NCBI GenBank assembly: GCA_013152795.1
Contig: JAADFS010000163.1
Span: 1 to 8,884, forward strand
DNA: 8,884 nt
Direction: 5' to 3'
Source: Deferribacteres bacterium
Lineage (GTDB): Bacteria; Nitrospirota; Thermodesulfovibrionia; UBA6902
Shown: one piece after another, positions 1-6,817 of the stretch
Numbering within the stretch: the first letter of the stretch is position 1
Layout: each line of letters begins with the position of its first letter
Translations under genes and position numbers: made by a program
Notes under the pieces: generated by a model
What the model was told of the DNA's origin: nothing
The model's database searches: none
What the model saw: only the letters and a program-made list of their open reading frames with translations

Positions 1-743
1 CTGCCGTTGAGTCCCCTGCGGCACGTTATCTCCTGTGTCTGATAGTCCAGGTCCATGAGGGAACCGCGCTGGAATATCCTGAGCCGCCTGGTCTTTTCCT
101 TCTCTATCCGGCTTGCCGTGGCCTCGGCGATGCAGCCGTTTTCAAATTCAATCCATGCACGGGCTATATCGATATTTTCAGTCAGGACCTTTGCCCCCGT
201 GGCGCGGATATCGGTAATACCGGAGTTCACCAAGCCTAATATTATATCTATGTCGTGTATCATTAAGTCAAGTGTGACGTCCACATCCGCGCCCCTTCCC
301 AGAAAAGGGGACAGCCTGCGGCATTCGATAAAGTCCGGTCTGTCCACCATCCGGCTCAGCATGGAGACCCCGGGGTTGAATCTTTCAAGGTGTCCCACCT
401 GCAGTACGAGGTCCCTCTTTTCAGCCTCGCGGATAAGTGCATCAGCCTCTTCGACAGTCGTTGTCACCGGCTTTTCAATGAGCAGGCACCTGCCGTGTTT
501 CAGTATATCCATCCCTATCTGAAAGTGCAGGGTGGTAGGCGCCGCAATGCTGACCGCATCCACGGAATCTATAATATCCATGTAATCAACGTACGCCGCA
601 CAGTTGTATTCTGATGCGACCTGCCGCGCCCTCTGCGGGTTGATATCAACCACACCCGCAAGTTGCACACCTTGCAGGCCCGAAAATATCCTCGCATGAT
701 GATACCCGATTGAGCCTGCGCCTATGACCGCGACCCTTATCAT
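1..743 (-). CDS. Gfo/Idh/MocA-family NAD(P)-dependent oxidoreductase, N-terminal part (runs off left edge)
   Basis: The first 247 codons are present and the stop lies beyond base 1. The protein opens with a Rossmann nucleotide-binding motif (VIGAGSIGYHHAR, residues 6-18). It has the family EKP motif with the conserved lysine at about residue 91 (LLIEKPVTT), then VGHLERFNP near 116-124, and a DLMIHDID segment near 159-166 that holds the usual active-site histidine. These features mark a sugar or cyclitol dehydrogenase of the Gfo/Idh/MocA fold. The ATG at 743 overlaps the lpxI stop as ATGA, so translation is probably coupled. Family members sit in lpx operons of several diderm lineages. In Acidithiobacillus ferrooxidans the related GnnA oxidises UDP-GlcNAc at C3 before a transaminase (GnnB) installs an amine. 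That role here is only a possibility, because no transaminase is visible and the C-terminal substrate domain is incomplete. Confidence 0.93.
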   Translation of the reverse strand, partial: MIRVAVIGAGSIGYHHARIFSGLQGVQLAGVVDINPQRARQVASEYNCAAYVDYMDIIDSVDAVSIAAPTTLHFQIGMDILKHGRCLLIEKPVTTTVEEADALIREAEKRDLVLQVGHLERFNPGVSMLSRMVDRPDFIECRRLSPFLGRGADVDVTLDLMIHDIDIILGLVNSGITDIRATGAKVLTENIDIARAWIEFENGCIAEATASRIEKEKTRRLRIFQRGSLMDLDYQTQEITCRRGLNG

Positions 744-1588
744 TTCTTTATCCCTGCCACCGCAATCCCCGCCCTGTCGGCCTCTTTTATAAAGTTCTCC
801 CTGTCGATGATGATACACTTTCCGGCCTCCACGGCCAGCACCCTTGCGCCTGAGCTTTTCATTGCGCTGAGAGTGCCGCTGCCTACTACAGGCACGTCAA
901 ACCGCATATCCTGCTGCGGCTTGCTCACTTTCACCACCACAGCATCCTTTCCTGCAAGGGCCCCGCCTCTCCTGACGGCCTCGTCCGTGCCCTCCATGGC
1001 CTCAACCGCCATAACCGCCTGGTCCTTTATGACGACTGTCTGGCCGATGTCCAGCCGGCCTATCTTTTTGGCGATGCCCCATCCGAACTCTATGTCCTGC
1101 ATCTCGGCCCTTGAGGGTTTCCGGCGTGTCATCACCCCTTCAGGGGCAAGCAGGTCCTTTATAAACGCGGTTGTCTTGTGTAGCCTGACGCCGTTTTTCT
1201 CCAGCTCTCCGACAACGGCCTTCATGATGGTGTCGTCTGAACGGTCTTTCAGTGAGAAGAGCAGTTTCACGGCCTTCAGGTCCGGGACAAGGTTTGTCTT
1301 GTTTGCATAGAGGAGGCGTTTGGGCACCTTGCCCGCCATCACCGCCTCGGTAATGGACAGTTTCTTGAGCAGGTTGATCAGGCCCCCGAACCGCCCGATA
1401 TTTATCTTGTGGAAATCATCCGCGACCGGTTTTAATGACTCATCAGCAGGCGGCTGCAGGGCGATTGCCACGACCCTGTAGCCCATTTTTTTCGCGCCGG
1501 ATGCAACCGCACCAGGCAGTTCGCCCATTCCCGCGATAAGCCCCAGTGTCCTCGGGGCCCCTGATTCACCGGATGCCCTCAGCGGCAT
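740..1588 (-). CDS. lpxI: UDP-2,3-diacylglucosamine pyrophosphatase LpxI (DUF1009 family)
   Basis: LpxI hydrolyses UDP-2,3-diacylglucosamine to lipid X and UMP in the cytoplasm, replacing the unrelated LpxH. The 282-residue length is normal. The protein begins with LGLIAGMGELP (15-25), followed by INIGRFGGLINLLKK (62-76) and MAGKVPKR (84-91), all typical of the family. The C-terminal half has GQTVVIKDQAVMAVEAMEGTD (182-202) and KPQQDMRFDVPVVG (223-236). Asp231 in the DVP motif matches, by position, the catalytic aspartate described for Caulobacter LpxI (D225); this alignment was made by eye. The ATG at 1588 lies 10 nt inside lpxA and follows AAGAGAGGG at very short spacing. The first ~12 residues are a variable extension, but no better start was seen. 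The stop overlaps the next gene's ATG by 4 nt. Together with lpxA and lpxD it supplies the early lipid A steps. Confidence 0.96.
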   Translation of the reverse strand: MPLRASGESGAPRTLGLIAGMGELPGAVASGAKKMGYRVVAIALQPPADESLKPVADDFHKINIGRFGGLINLLKKLSITEAVMAGKVPKRLLYANKTNLVPDLKAVKLLFSLKDRSDDTIMKAVVGELEKNGVRLHKTTAFIKDLLAPEGVMTRRKPSRAEMQDIEFGWGIAKKIGRLDIGQTVVIKDQAVMAVEAMEGTDEAVRRGGALAGKDAVVVKVSKPQQDMRFDVPVVGSGTLSAMKSSGARVLAVEAGKCIIIDRENFIKEADRAGIAVAGIKK

Positions 1589-2358
1589 ATCCCTCTCTTG
1601 TTTTCTTCAATAAACCTGATGAGATATTTGATCTCGTCCGACTGCTCGACCTCATTTTTTAATTTGTTTATGGCCTCCTTCAGGGTAAGCTTGCTGCGGA
1701 ACAGTATCTTGTACGCCTTTTTGAGGTCCTTGATCGTCGAATCCTTGAAATTCTGGCGTTTCAGGCCAACGGTGTTCAGGCCGTAGAGTTTCGCCCTGTC
1801 GCCCGCCGCGGTTGTAAACGGCGGGATATCCTGCGGGATCGCGCTGAAACCGCCGATCATTGAATACGCCCCTATTTTCGTAAACTGGTGCACGGCGACA
1901 AGCCCTCCTATGAATGCATAATCCTCCACAACCACATGGCCCGCCAGCGTGGTTGCATTGGCCATTATCACGTGGTTGCCTATATTGCAGTCATGGGCGA
2001 TATGCACATAAGCCATCAGGAAATTGTTGTTCCCTATCCTCGTCACCTTGTCCCCGCCGACAGAGCCGCGGTGAATGGTGATATATTCCCTTATGATATT
2101 GTTGTCGCCTATCCTGACCGCTGTCTTTTCGCCTTTGTATCTGATGTCCTGCGGCGGGAGCCCTATGGAGGTGAAGGGGTATACAACACAGTTCTGGCCC
2201 ATCTCAGTCTCTTCTATGACCACATTTGAAAAAAGCCTGGTGTTTTTGCCGAGCTTCACCCTCTTGCCGACAATGCAGTAAGGGCCTATCTCCACTCCTT
2301 CAGAGAGCTTTGCACCCGAGTCAACAATAGCCGTACGGTGAATCTTCGGTTTAGCCAT
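1579..2358 (-). CDS. lpxA: Acyl-ACP--UDP-N-acetylglucosamine O-acyltransferase LpxA
   Basis: LpxA catalyses the first lipid A step, moving a 3-hydroxyacyl chain from ACP to the 3-OH of UDP-GlcNAc. The 259-residue length is close to E. coli's 262. Residues ~3-185 are hexapeptide repeats of a left-handed beta-helix, and the helical C-terminal domain follows. The VHIAHDCNIGN motif gives His119 and His122, matching E. coli His122 and the catalytic His125 (offset 3). NTVGLKRQNF (195-204) is the conserved sugar-binding region. By the same offset, Gly170 sits at the acyl-length ruler position (E. coli Gly173), which would favour longer rather than C10 chains; this is inference. The ATG at 2358 has a GAGGAA ribosome site about 7 nt upstream. 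The gene overlaps the end of fabZ by 8 nt (ATGGCTAA) and lpxI by 10 nt, so it is embedded in a coupled operon. A neighbouring oxidoreductase raises the question of whether the acceptor is UDP-GlcNAc or its 3-amino analogue. Confidence 0.98.
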   Translation of the reverse strand: MAKPKIHRTAIVDSGAKLSEGVEIGPYCIVGKRVKLGKNTRLFSNVVIEETEMGQNCVVYPFTSIGLPPQDIRYKGEKTAVRIGDNNIIREYITIHRGSVGGDKVTRIGNNNFLMAYVHIAHDCNIGNHVIMANATTLAGHVVVEDYAFIGGLVAVHQFTKIGAYSMIGGFSAIPQDIPPFTTAAGDRAKLYGLNTVGLKRQNFKDSTIKDLKKAYKILFRSKLTLKEAINKLKNEVEQSDEIKYLIRFIEENKRGICR

Positions 2359-2791
2359 TTTTCAATTCCTCTTCAGTCACCATGGCCGTAAATTCAGCCT
2401 CTGCCACAAGCCTGGTGTCCACAAACGCCTGGCCCGAAAACTTCCACACATTGCTCCTGTGCTGCAGGACGTTGACCTCCAGGCGCAGTTGGTCCCCCGG
2501 GACTATGGGCTTTCTGAACTTGGCTTTTTCTATGCTCATGAAAAAAACGGATTTCCCCTTTGCCCCTGAATGAAAGGCCAGTATCCCCGAGACCTGTGCC
2601 ATTGCCTCTATGACCAGCACCCCGGGCATGATGGGATAATCAGGGAAGTGCCCCTGAAAGAACGGCTCGTTGATGGTGACGTTTTTTATGCCCACTGCCT
2701 TTGCATTGGGCTGTATTTCGGTGATCCTGTCTACTAAAAGAAAAGGGAATCTGTGGGGCAGGATGTTTTGTATTTCACGGCTGTTCATCAT
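2351..2791 (-). CDS. fabZ: (3R)-hydroxyacyl-ACP dehydratase FabZ
   Basis: FabZ dehydrates 3-hydroxyacyl-ACP to trans-2-enoyl-ACP in the cytoplasmic type II fatty-acid cycle. It competes with LpxA and LpxD for the 3-hydroxyacyl-ACP pool, which explains its usual place between lpxD and lpxA. The 146-residue hotdog-fold protein has ILPHRFPFLLVDRI (10-23), then FFQGHFPDYPIMPGVLVIEAMAQ (44-66). His48 and Glu62 are the expected catalytic pair. Two ATGs stand in tandem at the start. A strong AAGGAGGG sequence lies about 9 nt before the first, so 2791 is chosen, although the second ATG is equally possible in principle. The gene starts 38 nt after the lpxD stop. That gap holds a short hairpin (TCCGC-AA-GCGGA on the plus strand, 2815-2826) without a T tract. 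The 3' end overlaps lpxA by 8 nt. Confidence 0.97.
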   Translation of the reverse strand: MMNSREIQNILPHRFPFLLVDRITEIQPNAKAVGIKNVTINEPFFQGHFPDYPIMPGVLVIEAMAQVSGILAFHSGAKGKSVFFMSIEKAKFRKPIVPGDQLRLEVNVLQHRSNVWKFSGQAFVDTRLVAEAEFTAMVTEEELKNG

Positions 2792-2829
2792 GTAAATGTC
2801 CCTCCTTATCTAAATCCGCAAGCGGAATT

Positions 2830-3837
2830 TCAGACACGGTTGAGCTTTTTCTCCAGGTCCCGCAGGCGCCTCACGTACTCCGGCAGCTTTGCGTATATGC
2901 TCTGCGCGCGCAGCCAGGTCCTGTGCGGAATCGCGGGGGTCCCGGAATATACCTCCCCTGCCGGAATATCACCGGTGATGCCCGACTGCGCACCTGCCAT
3001 GGCCCTGCTGCCTATCTTTACATGGTCCCTGACACCCACCTGGCCTGCGAGCACGACCCCGTCGCCGATCTCCACGCTGCCGCTGATGCCGGTCTGGGCT
3101 ACTATTATACAATGTTTGCCTATTTTTACATTATGGGCGATCTGGACGAGATTGTCGATCTTTGTACCGCATCCCACAACAGTATTGCCGGTCGTTGCCC
3201 TGTCGATTACAACATTCGCCCCTATCTCAACGTCATCCTCGATTATCACGCCCCCCACCTGGGGTATCTTATGATGGATACCCTTTTCACATACATACCC
3301 GAAGCCGTCGGCTCCGATCACCGCGCCTGCATGCACTGTCACCCTGCTGCCGAGCCTTACATTCTCCCTGATTGTTACATTGGCATAGACAACCGAGTCA
3401 TCACCGATGGATACGTCTTCACCGATATAAACCCCCGGGAATATGACGACCCGCGCCCCCAGCGTGACGTTGCTGCCGATACAGGCAAGCGGATGCACGG
3501 AGACATCCTCTCCCATGCTCACATTACTGCCGACAACCGCCCGTTCACTGACGCCCGCCGGCCTGAAGGGTTTTTTGTAAAAGACCTCAAGCGCCCTCGC
3601 AAAGGCAAGCTGTGGATTGTCGACGACAAGCATGCTCGCCTTCAGGCCCTCCGGCTCTTCCTTTACAATCACGGCCGAGGCGTGTGAATTCAAGGCGTCT
3701 TCAAGGTATTTCCTGTCCGACAGGACAGTGATATCCCCCTCGCCGGCCTCCTTTATCCCCGCTACCCCGGTTATTTCAACCTCCGGATCGCCTGATATCC
3801 TGCCGCCTGTAATACGTGCCAGTTCCCTGAGTTTCAT
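2830..3837 (-). CDS. lpxD: UDP-3-O-(3-hydroxyacyl)glucosamine N-acyltransferase LpxD
   Basis: LpxD adds the second 3-hydroxyacyl chain, at the 2-amine of UDP-3-O-acylglucosamine. From the ATG at 3837 it is 335 residues. The N-terminal uridine-binding domain (1-~95) contains ITGVAGIKEAGEGDITVL. Residues ~100-310 are hexapeptide repeats of a left-handed beta-helix with the hallmark IGADGFGYV (174-182) and NLVQIAHNVKIG. His235 in the latter is the expected catalytic base (E. coli His239). A basic C-terminal helix ends the protein. The start is uncertain: an in-frame GTG at 3855 would add MTLSNT, but neither start has a good Shine-Dalgarno sequence. I prefer the ATG because MKLRELARITGG resembles the usual LpxD N-terminus. 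The GTG falls inside a hairpin at 3848-3869. The gene follows ompH/skp by 30 nt (or 12 nt from the GTG), a common pairing in diderm bacteria. Confidence 0.96.
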   Translation of the reverse strand: MKLRELARITGGRISGDPEVEITGVAGIKEAGEGDITVLSDRKYLEDALNSHASAVIVKEEPEGLKASMLVVDNPQLAFARALEVFYKKPFRPAGVSERAVVGSNVSMGEDVSVHPLACIGSNVTLGARVVIFPGVYIGEDVSIGDDSVVYANVTIRENVRLGSRVTVHAGAVIGADGFGYVCEKGIHHKIPQVGGVIIEDDVEIGANVVIDRATTGNTVVGCGTKIDNLVQIAHNVKIGKHCIIVAQTGISGSVEIGDGVVLAGQVGVRDHVKIGSRAMAGAQSGITGDIPAGEVYSGTPAIPHRTWLRAQSIYAKLPEYVRRLRDLEKKLNRV

Positions 3838-3847
3838 GGTGTTGGAG

Positions 3848-3869
3848 AGTGTCACCGATCGCTGACACT
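3848..3869 (-). other. Inverted repeat (potential hairpin) across the ompH-lpxD junction
   Basis: The arms AGTGTCA and TGACACT are perfect complements around an 8-nt centre GCGATCGG, which itself contains CGATCG. The repeat overlaps the ompH stop codon (TAG) and the alternative lpxD GTG start, and ends about 10 nt before the preferred lpxD ATG. No T tract follows, so it is not a terminator. It could modulate lpxD initiation or mRNA stability, but this is inference. Confidence 0.4.
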
Positions 3870-4413
3870 ACTTGCTTTTTTTGCTTTTCCCGGCCTTTTT
3901 CGAAGCTCTCTTATTGAATTCGCTGATCAACTTGTCAGTCAGGTCCAGCTTCTTCGATATATAGAGTATGCCGCTTTCGTTTTTCTCAAAGACCACGGTG
4001 TAACCTTCCTTGTCGGCTATTTCGGTTAGGATGACCCTCATCTCTCCGAATATCTTCTGCACAAAGTCGTTCTCTTTCTTCCGGTATTCATCCTGGGAGT
4101 CCTGCCGCAGCCTCTGAAAGTCCCTGATGAGCTTTTCACGCTCCTCCTTTTTTTTCTTTATTGCTTCCGGATTGAGGATGGAGGCCTGCTTGGCTATCTC
4201 CTCCTCGATCTTTTTGATCTCTTCGTTCTTTTTGATCAGGCGTTCCTTATTGGCCCTGCGCATTTCTTCCAGTATCTTTATGGCCTTCTTGCCTTCATCG
4301 GACTGGTTCAACGCCCTGTTTAAATCCACGCAGGCTATTTTCAGATCGGATGCCTGTGCGCTCAGCGCCAGTGCAAATACCGACAGAATTATCACGAAAA
4401 CCGTTTTCCTCAT
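3868..4413 (-). CDS. OmpH/Skp-family periplasmic chaperone
   Basis: This is a Skp/OmpH-type chaperone that binds unfolded outer-membrane proteins after Sec export and carries them to the BAM complex. The chosen ATG gives 181 residues, close to Skp. It starts with a classic signal peptide: MRK, a hydrophobic run VFVIILSVFALALS (5-18), and a probable cut after AQA (residue 21). KIACVDLNRALNQSDEGKKA follows, the usual beta-strand and start of the first tentacle helix. Residues ~45-130 are a Lys/Glu-rich coiled-coil hairpin, and TEIADKEGYTVVFEKNESGILY returns to the trimer body. The tail is very basic (KKAGKSKKSK), in keeping with the cationic nature of Skp. The same frame is open 16 codons further upstream, but that would bury the signal peptide and overrun the ribosome site. 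The gene lies 19 nt after the bamA stop, the conserved bamA-skp-lpxD order. Confidence 0.94.
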   Translation of the reverse strand: MRKTVFVIILSVFALALSAQASDLKIACVDLNRALNQSDEGKKAIKILEEMRRANKERLIKKNEEIKKIEEEIAKQASILNPEAIKKKKEEREKLIRDFQRLRQDSQDEYRKKENDFVQKIFGEMRVILTEIADKEGYTVVFEKNESGILYISKKLDLTDKLISEFNKRASKKAGKSKKSK

Positions 4414-4416
4414 AAA

Positions 4417-4425
4417 CCCTCCCTT
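4417..4425 (-). promoter_or_regulatory. Strong ribosome binding site that fixes the ompH/skp start
   Basis: On the minus strand AAGGGAGGG is followed by TTT and then the ATG at 4413. This polypurine box, placed immediately before a signal-peptide start, decides against the longer upstream reading at 4461. Confidence 0.75.
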
Positions 4426-4432
4426 GTTTAAA

Positions 4433-4684
4433 TTAAAAGACTCCTCCCATTGTGAATTCAAGCCTGTTGTTGCTTTCCCCCTCTCTCGGATCCAGGTTGT
4501 ACCCCCATTCCAGCCTTATGGGCCCGAAGGGGGACATCCACCTGAAACCGAATCCGGCGGTGCTTCTCATGTCGCGTAAGGATATATTGTCATCTTTGTC
4601 AAAAGAGGCGCCGTAGTCAAAGAACAGGACGCCCTTAAGTCTGATGTCCTTTGCAATAGGTATGATATACTCGTTATTGAAAAT
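4433..4684 (-). pseudogene. bamA: bamA C-terminal fragment, out of frame with the main bamA reading frame
   Basis: This stretch encodes the last ~83 residues of BamA in the frame +1 to the upstream part. After the junction it reads FNNEYIIPIAKDIRLKG, then VLFFDYGASF, GFGFRWMSPFGPIRLEW and ends LEFTMGGVF. These match the final strands of the BamA barrel: the FFDxG strand, the WMSPxGP strand (compare E. coli QWMSPLGP), and a terminal aromatic that serves as the outer-membrane beta-signal. Homology begins right at the junction. The only ATG in this frame (4708) lies upstream of it and would add eight residues unrelated to BamA, so independent translation is unlikely. The good conservation up to the stop argues for a recent break or a sequence error rather than old decay. 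The ompH ribosome site starts a few nucleotides after the stop. Confidence 0.88.
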
Positions 4685-6719
4685 ACTTGTTGCCGCCGAT
4701 CTTTTCATCCTGTTCGTTTCTCGGCCCCCCCTCTCCGAAACCGAGGCCCCTTACCGTGTTGATCCCCCCCACGTAGAACCTTTCATACAGGGGGAGGTCC
4801 CTGCCTGCAAAGCCCGTGGCATAACCGAATCTGCCGCGTATGCTGAACGTGGTATTGCGTATCACGGGGAAATACCATATTGAATCAAACAGGCCCTTTA
4901 CAAAATAGTTGTCCCCCCCCAGGCCCGCGACAGTGGTATAGAGTGCATTTCTTGAGCCGGTTGTGGGGTCAAGGAAGCTGTCGCGGGTGTCCTTCCATAT
5001 TGCAGGGCTTATGCTGCTCGTGACCTTCTCGCCCTCTTGTTCCTTGATGCGTGATGATGCGTTTTCCGAAATATCCGTGATATCCACCTTTTCGAGCCTG
5101 TATATGACCCTGCCGCCGATGTACTCGGTCAGCTCTTTGCCGAAGCCGATGGAGCCGCCCGTGGAGTTTTTATCATAATCCAGATACTCAAATGATTCAT
5201 TGTAGAGGCTGAATGAAGCGGAGATGGGTTTGTCCATGAACCAGGGATCCTGAAGCGCGATGTTGTAGTTCTTTCTGCGCGAGCTCAGCTCTGTCTTGAG
5301 CCTCAGGCGCAGGCCCTTCCCGAAGAGGTTCGCCTGTGTCACTTCCCCCATGAACATGAATTTATCGATGGTGCTGTATCCGCCGCCTATGCTCAGCATG
5401 CCGGTTGTCTTTTCCTTTACTTCCACATCTATATCAATCAGATGCTCATCAACGCGGGGGGTGGGGATGATGTCAACGCTTTCAAAATAGTTGAGATTGT
5501 TAATCCTCTGAAAGCTTCTCTTGAGGAGTTTTTTGTTGAATATATCCCCCTCGTCGAGCCTCATTTCCCTCCTGATGACCTTGTCGCGGGTCTTTGTATT
5601 GCCTGATATGTTTATCCGGCCGATCCGGAATATCCCGTCCTCGCTTACGGACAGGGTGATATTCACGGTTTTCTCCTCTGAGTTGACGGTGATCAGTGGA
5701 TTGATGTTCGCCCTGGCATAGCCTTTCTCCATATAGAGGTCTATGATCCTGTCCATATCCTTCCTGAGGGCACTCCTGTCGAATATCCGTCCCGGCGCGG
5801 TTTTGACTTGCTCGAGGAGCTCGGATTCGGAAAATACCGTATTGCCCTTTATTTTCAGTTCGCCCACTCTGTACTGGTCCCCCTCGGATATTGATATTCT
5901 CAGGGAAAGCTCCTTCCTGTCCTCGCTCAGTGTTATTTCCGGTTCAGAGACCGCCACATAAATATAACCGTTGTTGTGGTAGAGATCCCTGATCCTCTGC
6001 AGGTCCCTGGTGATCTCTTCCTTCCTGTAAATTCCCGATCCCGTGATAAATGAGAATATCCACCACTCCCTCGTCTTCATGACCTTTTTGATCTTTCTGT
6101 CGGAAATCGCGCTGTTGCCCTCAATATCAATATGGCTTATTATTACCTTCGGCCCTTCCTGTATCTGGAAAGTCAGGGCGACCGCATCTTCGGATATCTC
6201 CCTGATCACCGGAACCACCTTGACGAGCCAATATCCTTCGGACTGGTAGTAGGAGACTATCTTTCTGACATTATCCGTTATAAGGGAGAGGTTTGCAATC
6301 GCGCCTGATGTGATGGTTATCTGTTCCTTGAGTTTTTTTGTTTCTATTTCCTTGTTGCCCTGGAAATCCAGGCTGACGATCGTGGGCTTTTCCACCAGAT
6401 CGAATATTAGTTTGACGCCTCCTTCAAATGGTTCGATCTCCACCTTTACATCATCAAAATATCCGATTGCGTATAAGCGTTTTATATCCTCCCGGACCGT
6501 GTTTCTTGAAAAGGGCGTGCCGGGTTTGCTTTCAATCCTGGAGTAGACCGTGTCTTTGCTGATCTTTTTGTTTCCCCTGATCTCAACGAGCTTGACAATC
6601 GGTGATGTCCCGCCAGCGGAAACAGTCTCGGCCTTCAGCGGAAGGATAAACAGTGACAGGAGCACTGCCGAGAGGATAAAGACAGTGCCGCACCGGCGTT
6701 TGTTTCCAAGACTTATCAA
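4674..6719 (-). CDS. bamA: Outer-membrane protein assembly factor BamA, frameshifted near the C-terminus
   Basis: BamA is the essential Omp85 barrel that folds and inserts outer-membrane beta-barrel proteins. The 681 codons hold a signal peptide (basic NKRR, hydrophobic TVFILSAVLLSLFILPL, probable cut near LKA, residue 30). Five POTRA domains follow at roughly 42-112, 113-190, 193-281, 284-360 and 364-436; each later one opens with a strand ending in GN (QGNKEI, EGNSAI, KGNTVF, SGNTKT). The barrel begins at about 438 (GMLSIGGGYSTIDKF) and includes WKDTRDSFLDPTTG (575-588) and FYVGGINTVRGLG (648-660), whose VRGL equals the lid-loop VRGF motif. The frame ends at IGGNKYFQ-stop, just before the last four or so strands, which continue in the other frame. 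Restored, the protein would be about 765 residues. The start is a TTG at 6719 with AGAGGG 5 nt upstream. As a truncated product this could not close its barrel. Confidence 0.93.
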   Translation of the reverse strand: MISLGNKRRCGTVFILSAVLLSLFILPLKAETVSAGGTSPIVKLVEIRGNKKISKDTVYSRIESKPGTPFSRNTVREDIKRLYAIGYFDDVKVEIEPFEGGVKLIFDLVEKPTIVSLDFQGNKEIETKKLKEQITITSGAIANLSLITDNVRKIVSYYQSEGYWLVKVVPVIREISEDAVALTFQIQEGPKVIISHIDIEGNSAISDRKIKKVMKTREWWIFSFITGSGIYRKEEITRDLQRIRDLYHNNGYIYVAVSEPEITLSEDRKELSLRISISEGDQYRVGELKIKGNTVFSESELLEQVKTAPGRIFDRSALRKDMDRIIDLYMEKGYARANINPLITVNSEEKTVNITLSVSEDGIFRIGRINISGNTKTRDKVIRREMRLDEGDIFNKKLLKRSFQRINNLNYFESVDIIPTPRVDEHLIDIDVEVKEKTTGMLSIGGGYSTIDKFMFMGEVTQANLFGKGLRLRLKTELSSRRKNYNIALQDPWFMDKPISASFSLYNESFEYLDYDKNSTGGSIGFGKELTEYIGGRVIYRLEKVDITDISENASSRIKEQEGEKVTSSISPAIWKDTRDSFLDPTTGSRNALYTTVAGLGGDNYFVKGLFDSIWYFPVIRNTTFSIRGRFGYATGFAGRDLPLYERFYVGGINTVRGLGFGEGGPRNEQDEKIGGNKYFQ

Positions 6720-6724
6720 TATTT

Positions 6725-6730
6725 CCCTCT
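6725..6730 (-). promoter_or_regulatory. Ribosome binding site supporting the bamA TTG start
   Basis: AGAGGG lies 5 nt before the TTG at 6719 on the minus strand. The TTG is placed a few codons before the basic n-region of a clear signal peptide. This supports the rare start codon, which may moderate BamA synthesis. Confidence 0.6.
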
Positions 6731-6771
6731 GGGTCCTCTTTAATTTACGGTCAGATATCCCTTGCCTGAGT

Positions 6772-6814
6772 TACAGTGGCATCAAGATATCGCCAAGGGG
6801 CAGGAGAGTCTGCC
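6772..6814. repeat. Leader repeat, copy 1 (5' of bamA)
   Basis: From TACAGTGGCAT to CTGCC, this 43-nt stretch matches 8684-8726 at 37 positions by hand alignment. It contains an inverted repeat GGGCAG...CTGCCC (6798-6803 with 6810-6815) around a GAGAGT centre. On the minus strand it lies about 50 nt upstream of the bamA start, within the probable 5' leader. The sequence beyond the TGCCACTGTA end (minus strand) may also be related, since GGCAA follows in both copies after a variable gap. It does not resemble any named RNA family that I can recognise. Confidence 0.7.
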
Positions 6815-6817
6815 CGT

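Noticed and set aside
55..522. Plus-strand open frame of 155 codons near the left edge.
   Set aside because: The minus strand here encodes the oxidoreductase with Rossmann and EKP motifs; the plus-strand reading has no domain.
807..1310. Plus-strand open frame of 167 codons opposite lpxI.
   Set aside because: It lies wholly within lpxI, is Ser/Thr/Pro-rich low-complexity translation, and has no recognisable family.
2811..2830. Hairpin between lpxD and fabZ considered as a terminator.
   Set aside because: Only about five paired bases, no T tract on the transcribed strand, and it stands inside a co-directional operon before a strong fabZ ribosome site.
2923..3687. A long plus-strand open frame (254 codons) opposite lpxD.
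   Set aside because: It is antisense to a complete lpxD with all family motifs, and its translation shows no coherent domain; it is a shadow of hexapeptide-repeat codon usage.
4731..4918. Runs of seven to eight C residues inside bamA considered as further frameshift sites.
   Set aside because: The reading frame is consistent with BamA motifs on both sides of each run (for example VAGLGGDNYF), so only the junction near 4680 is broken.
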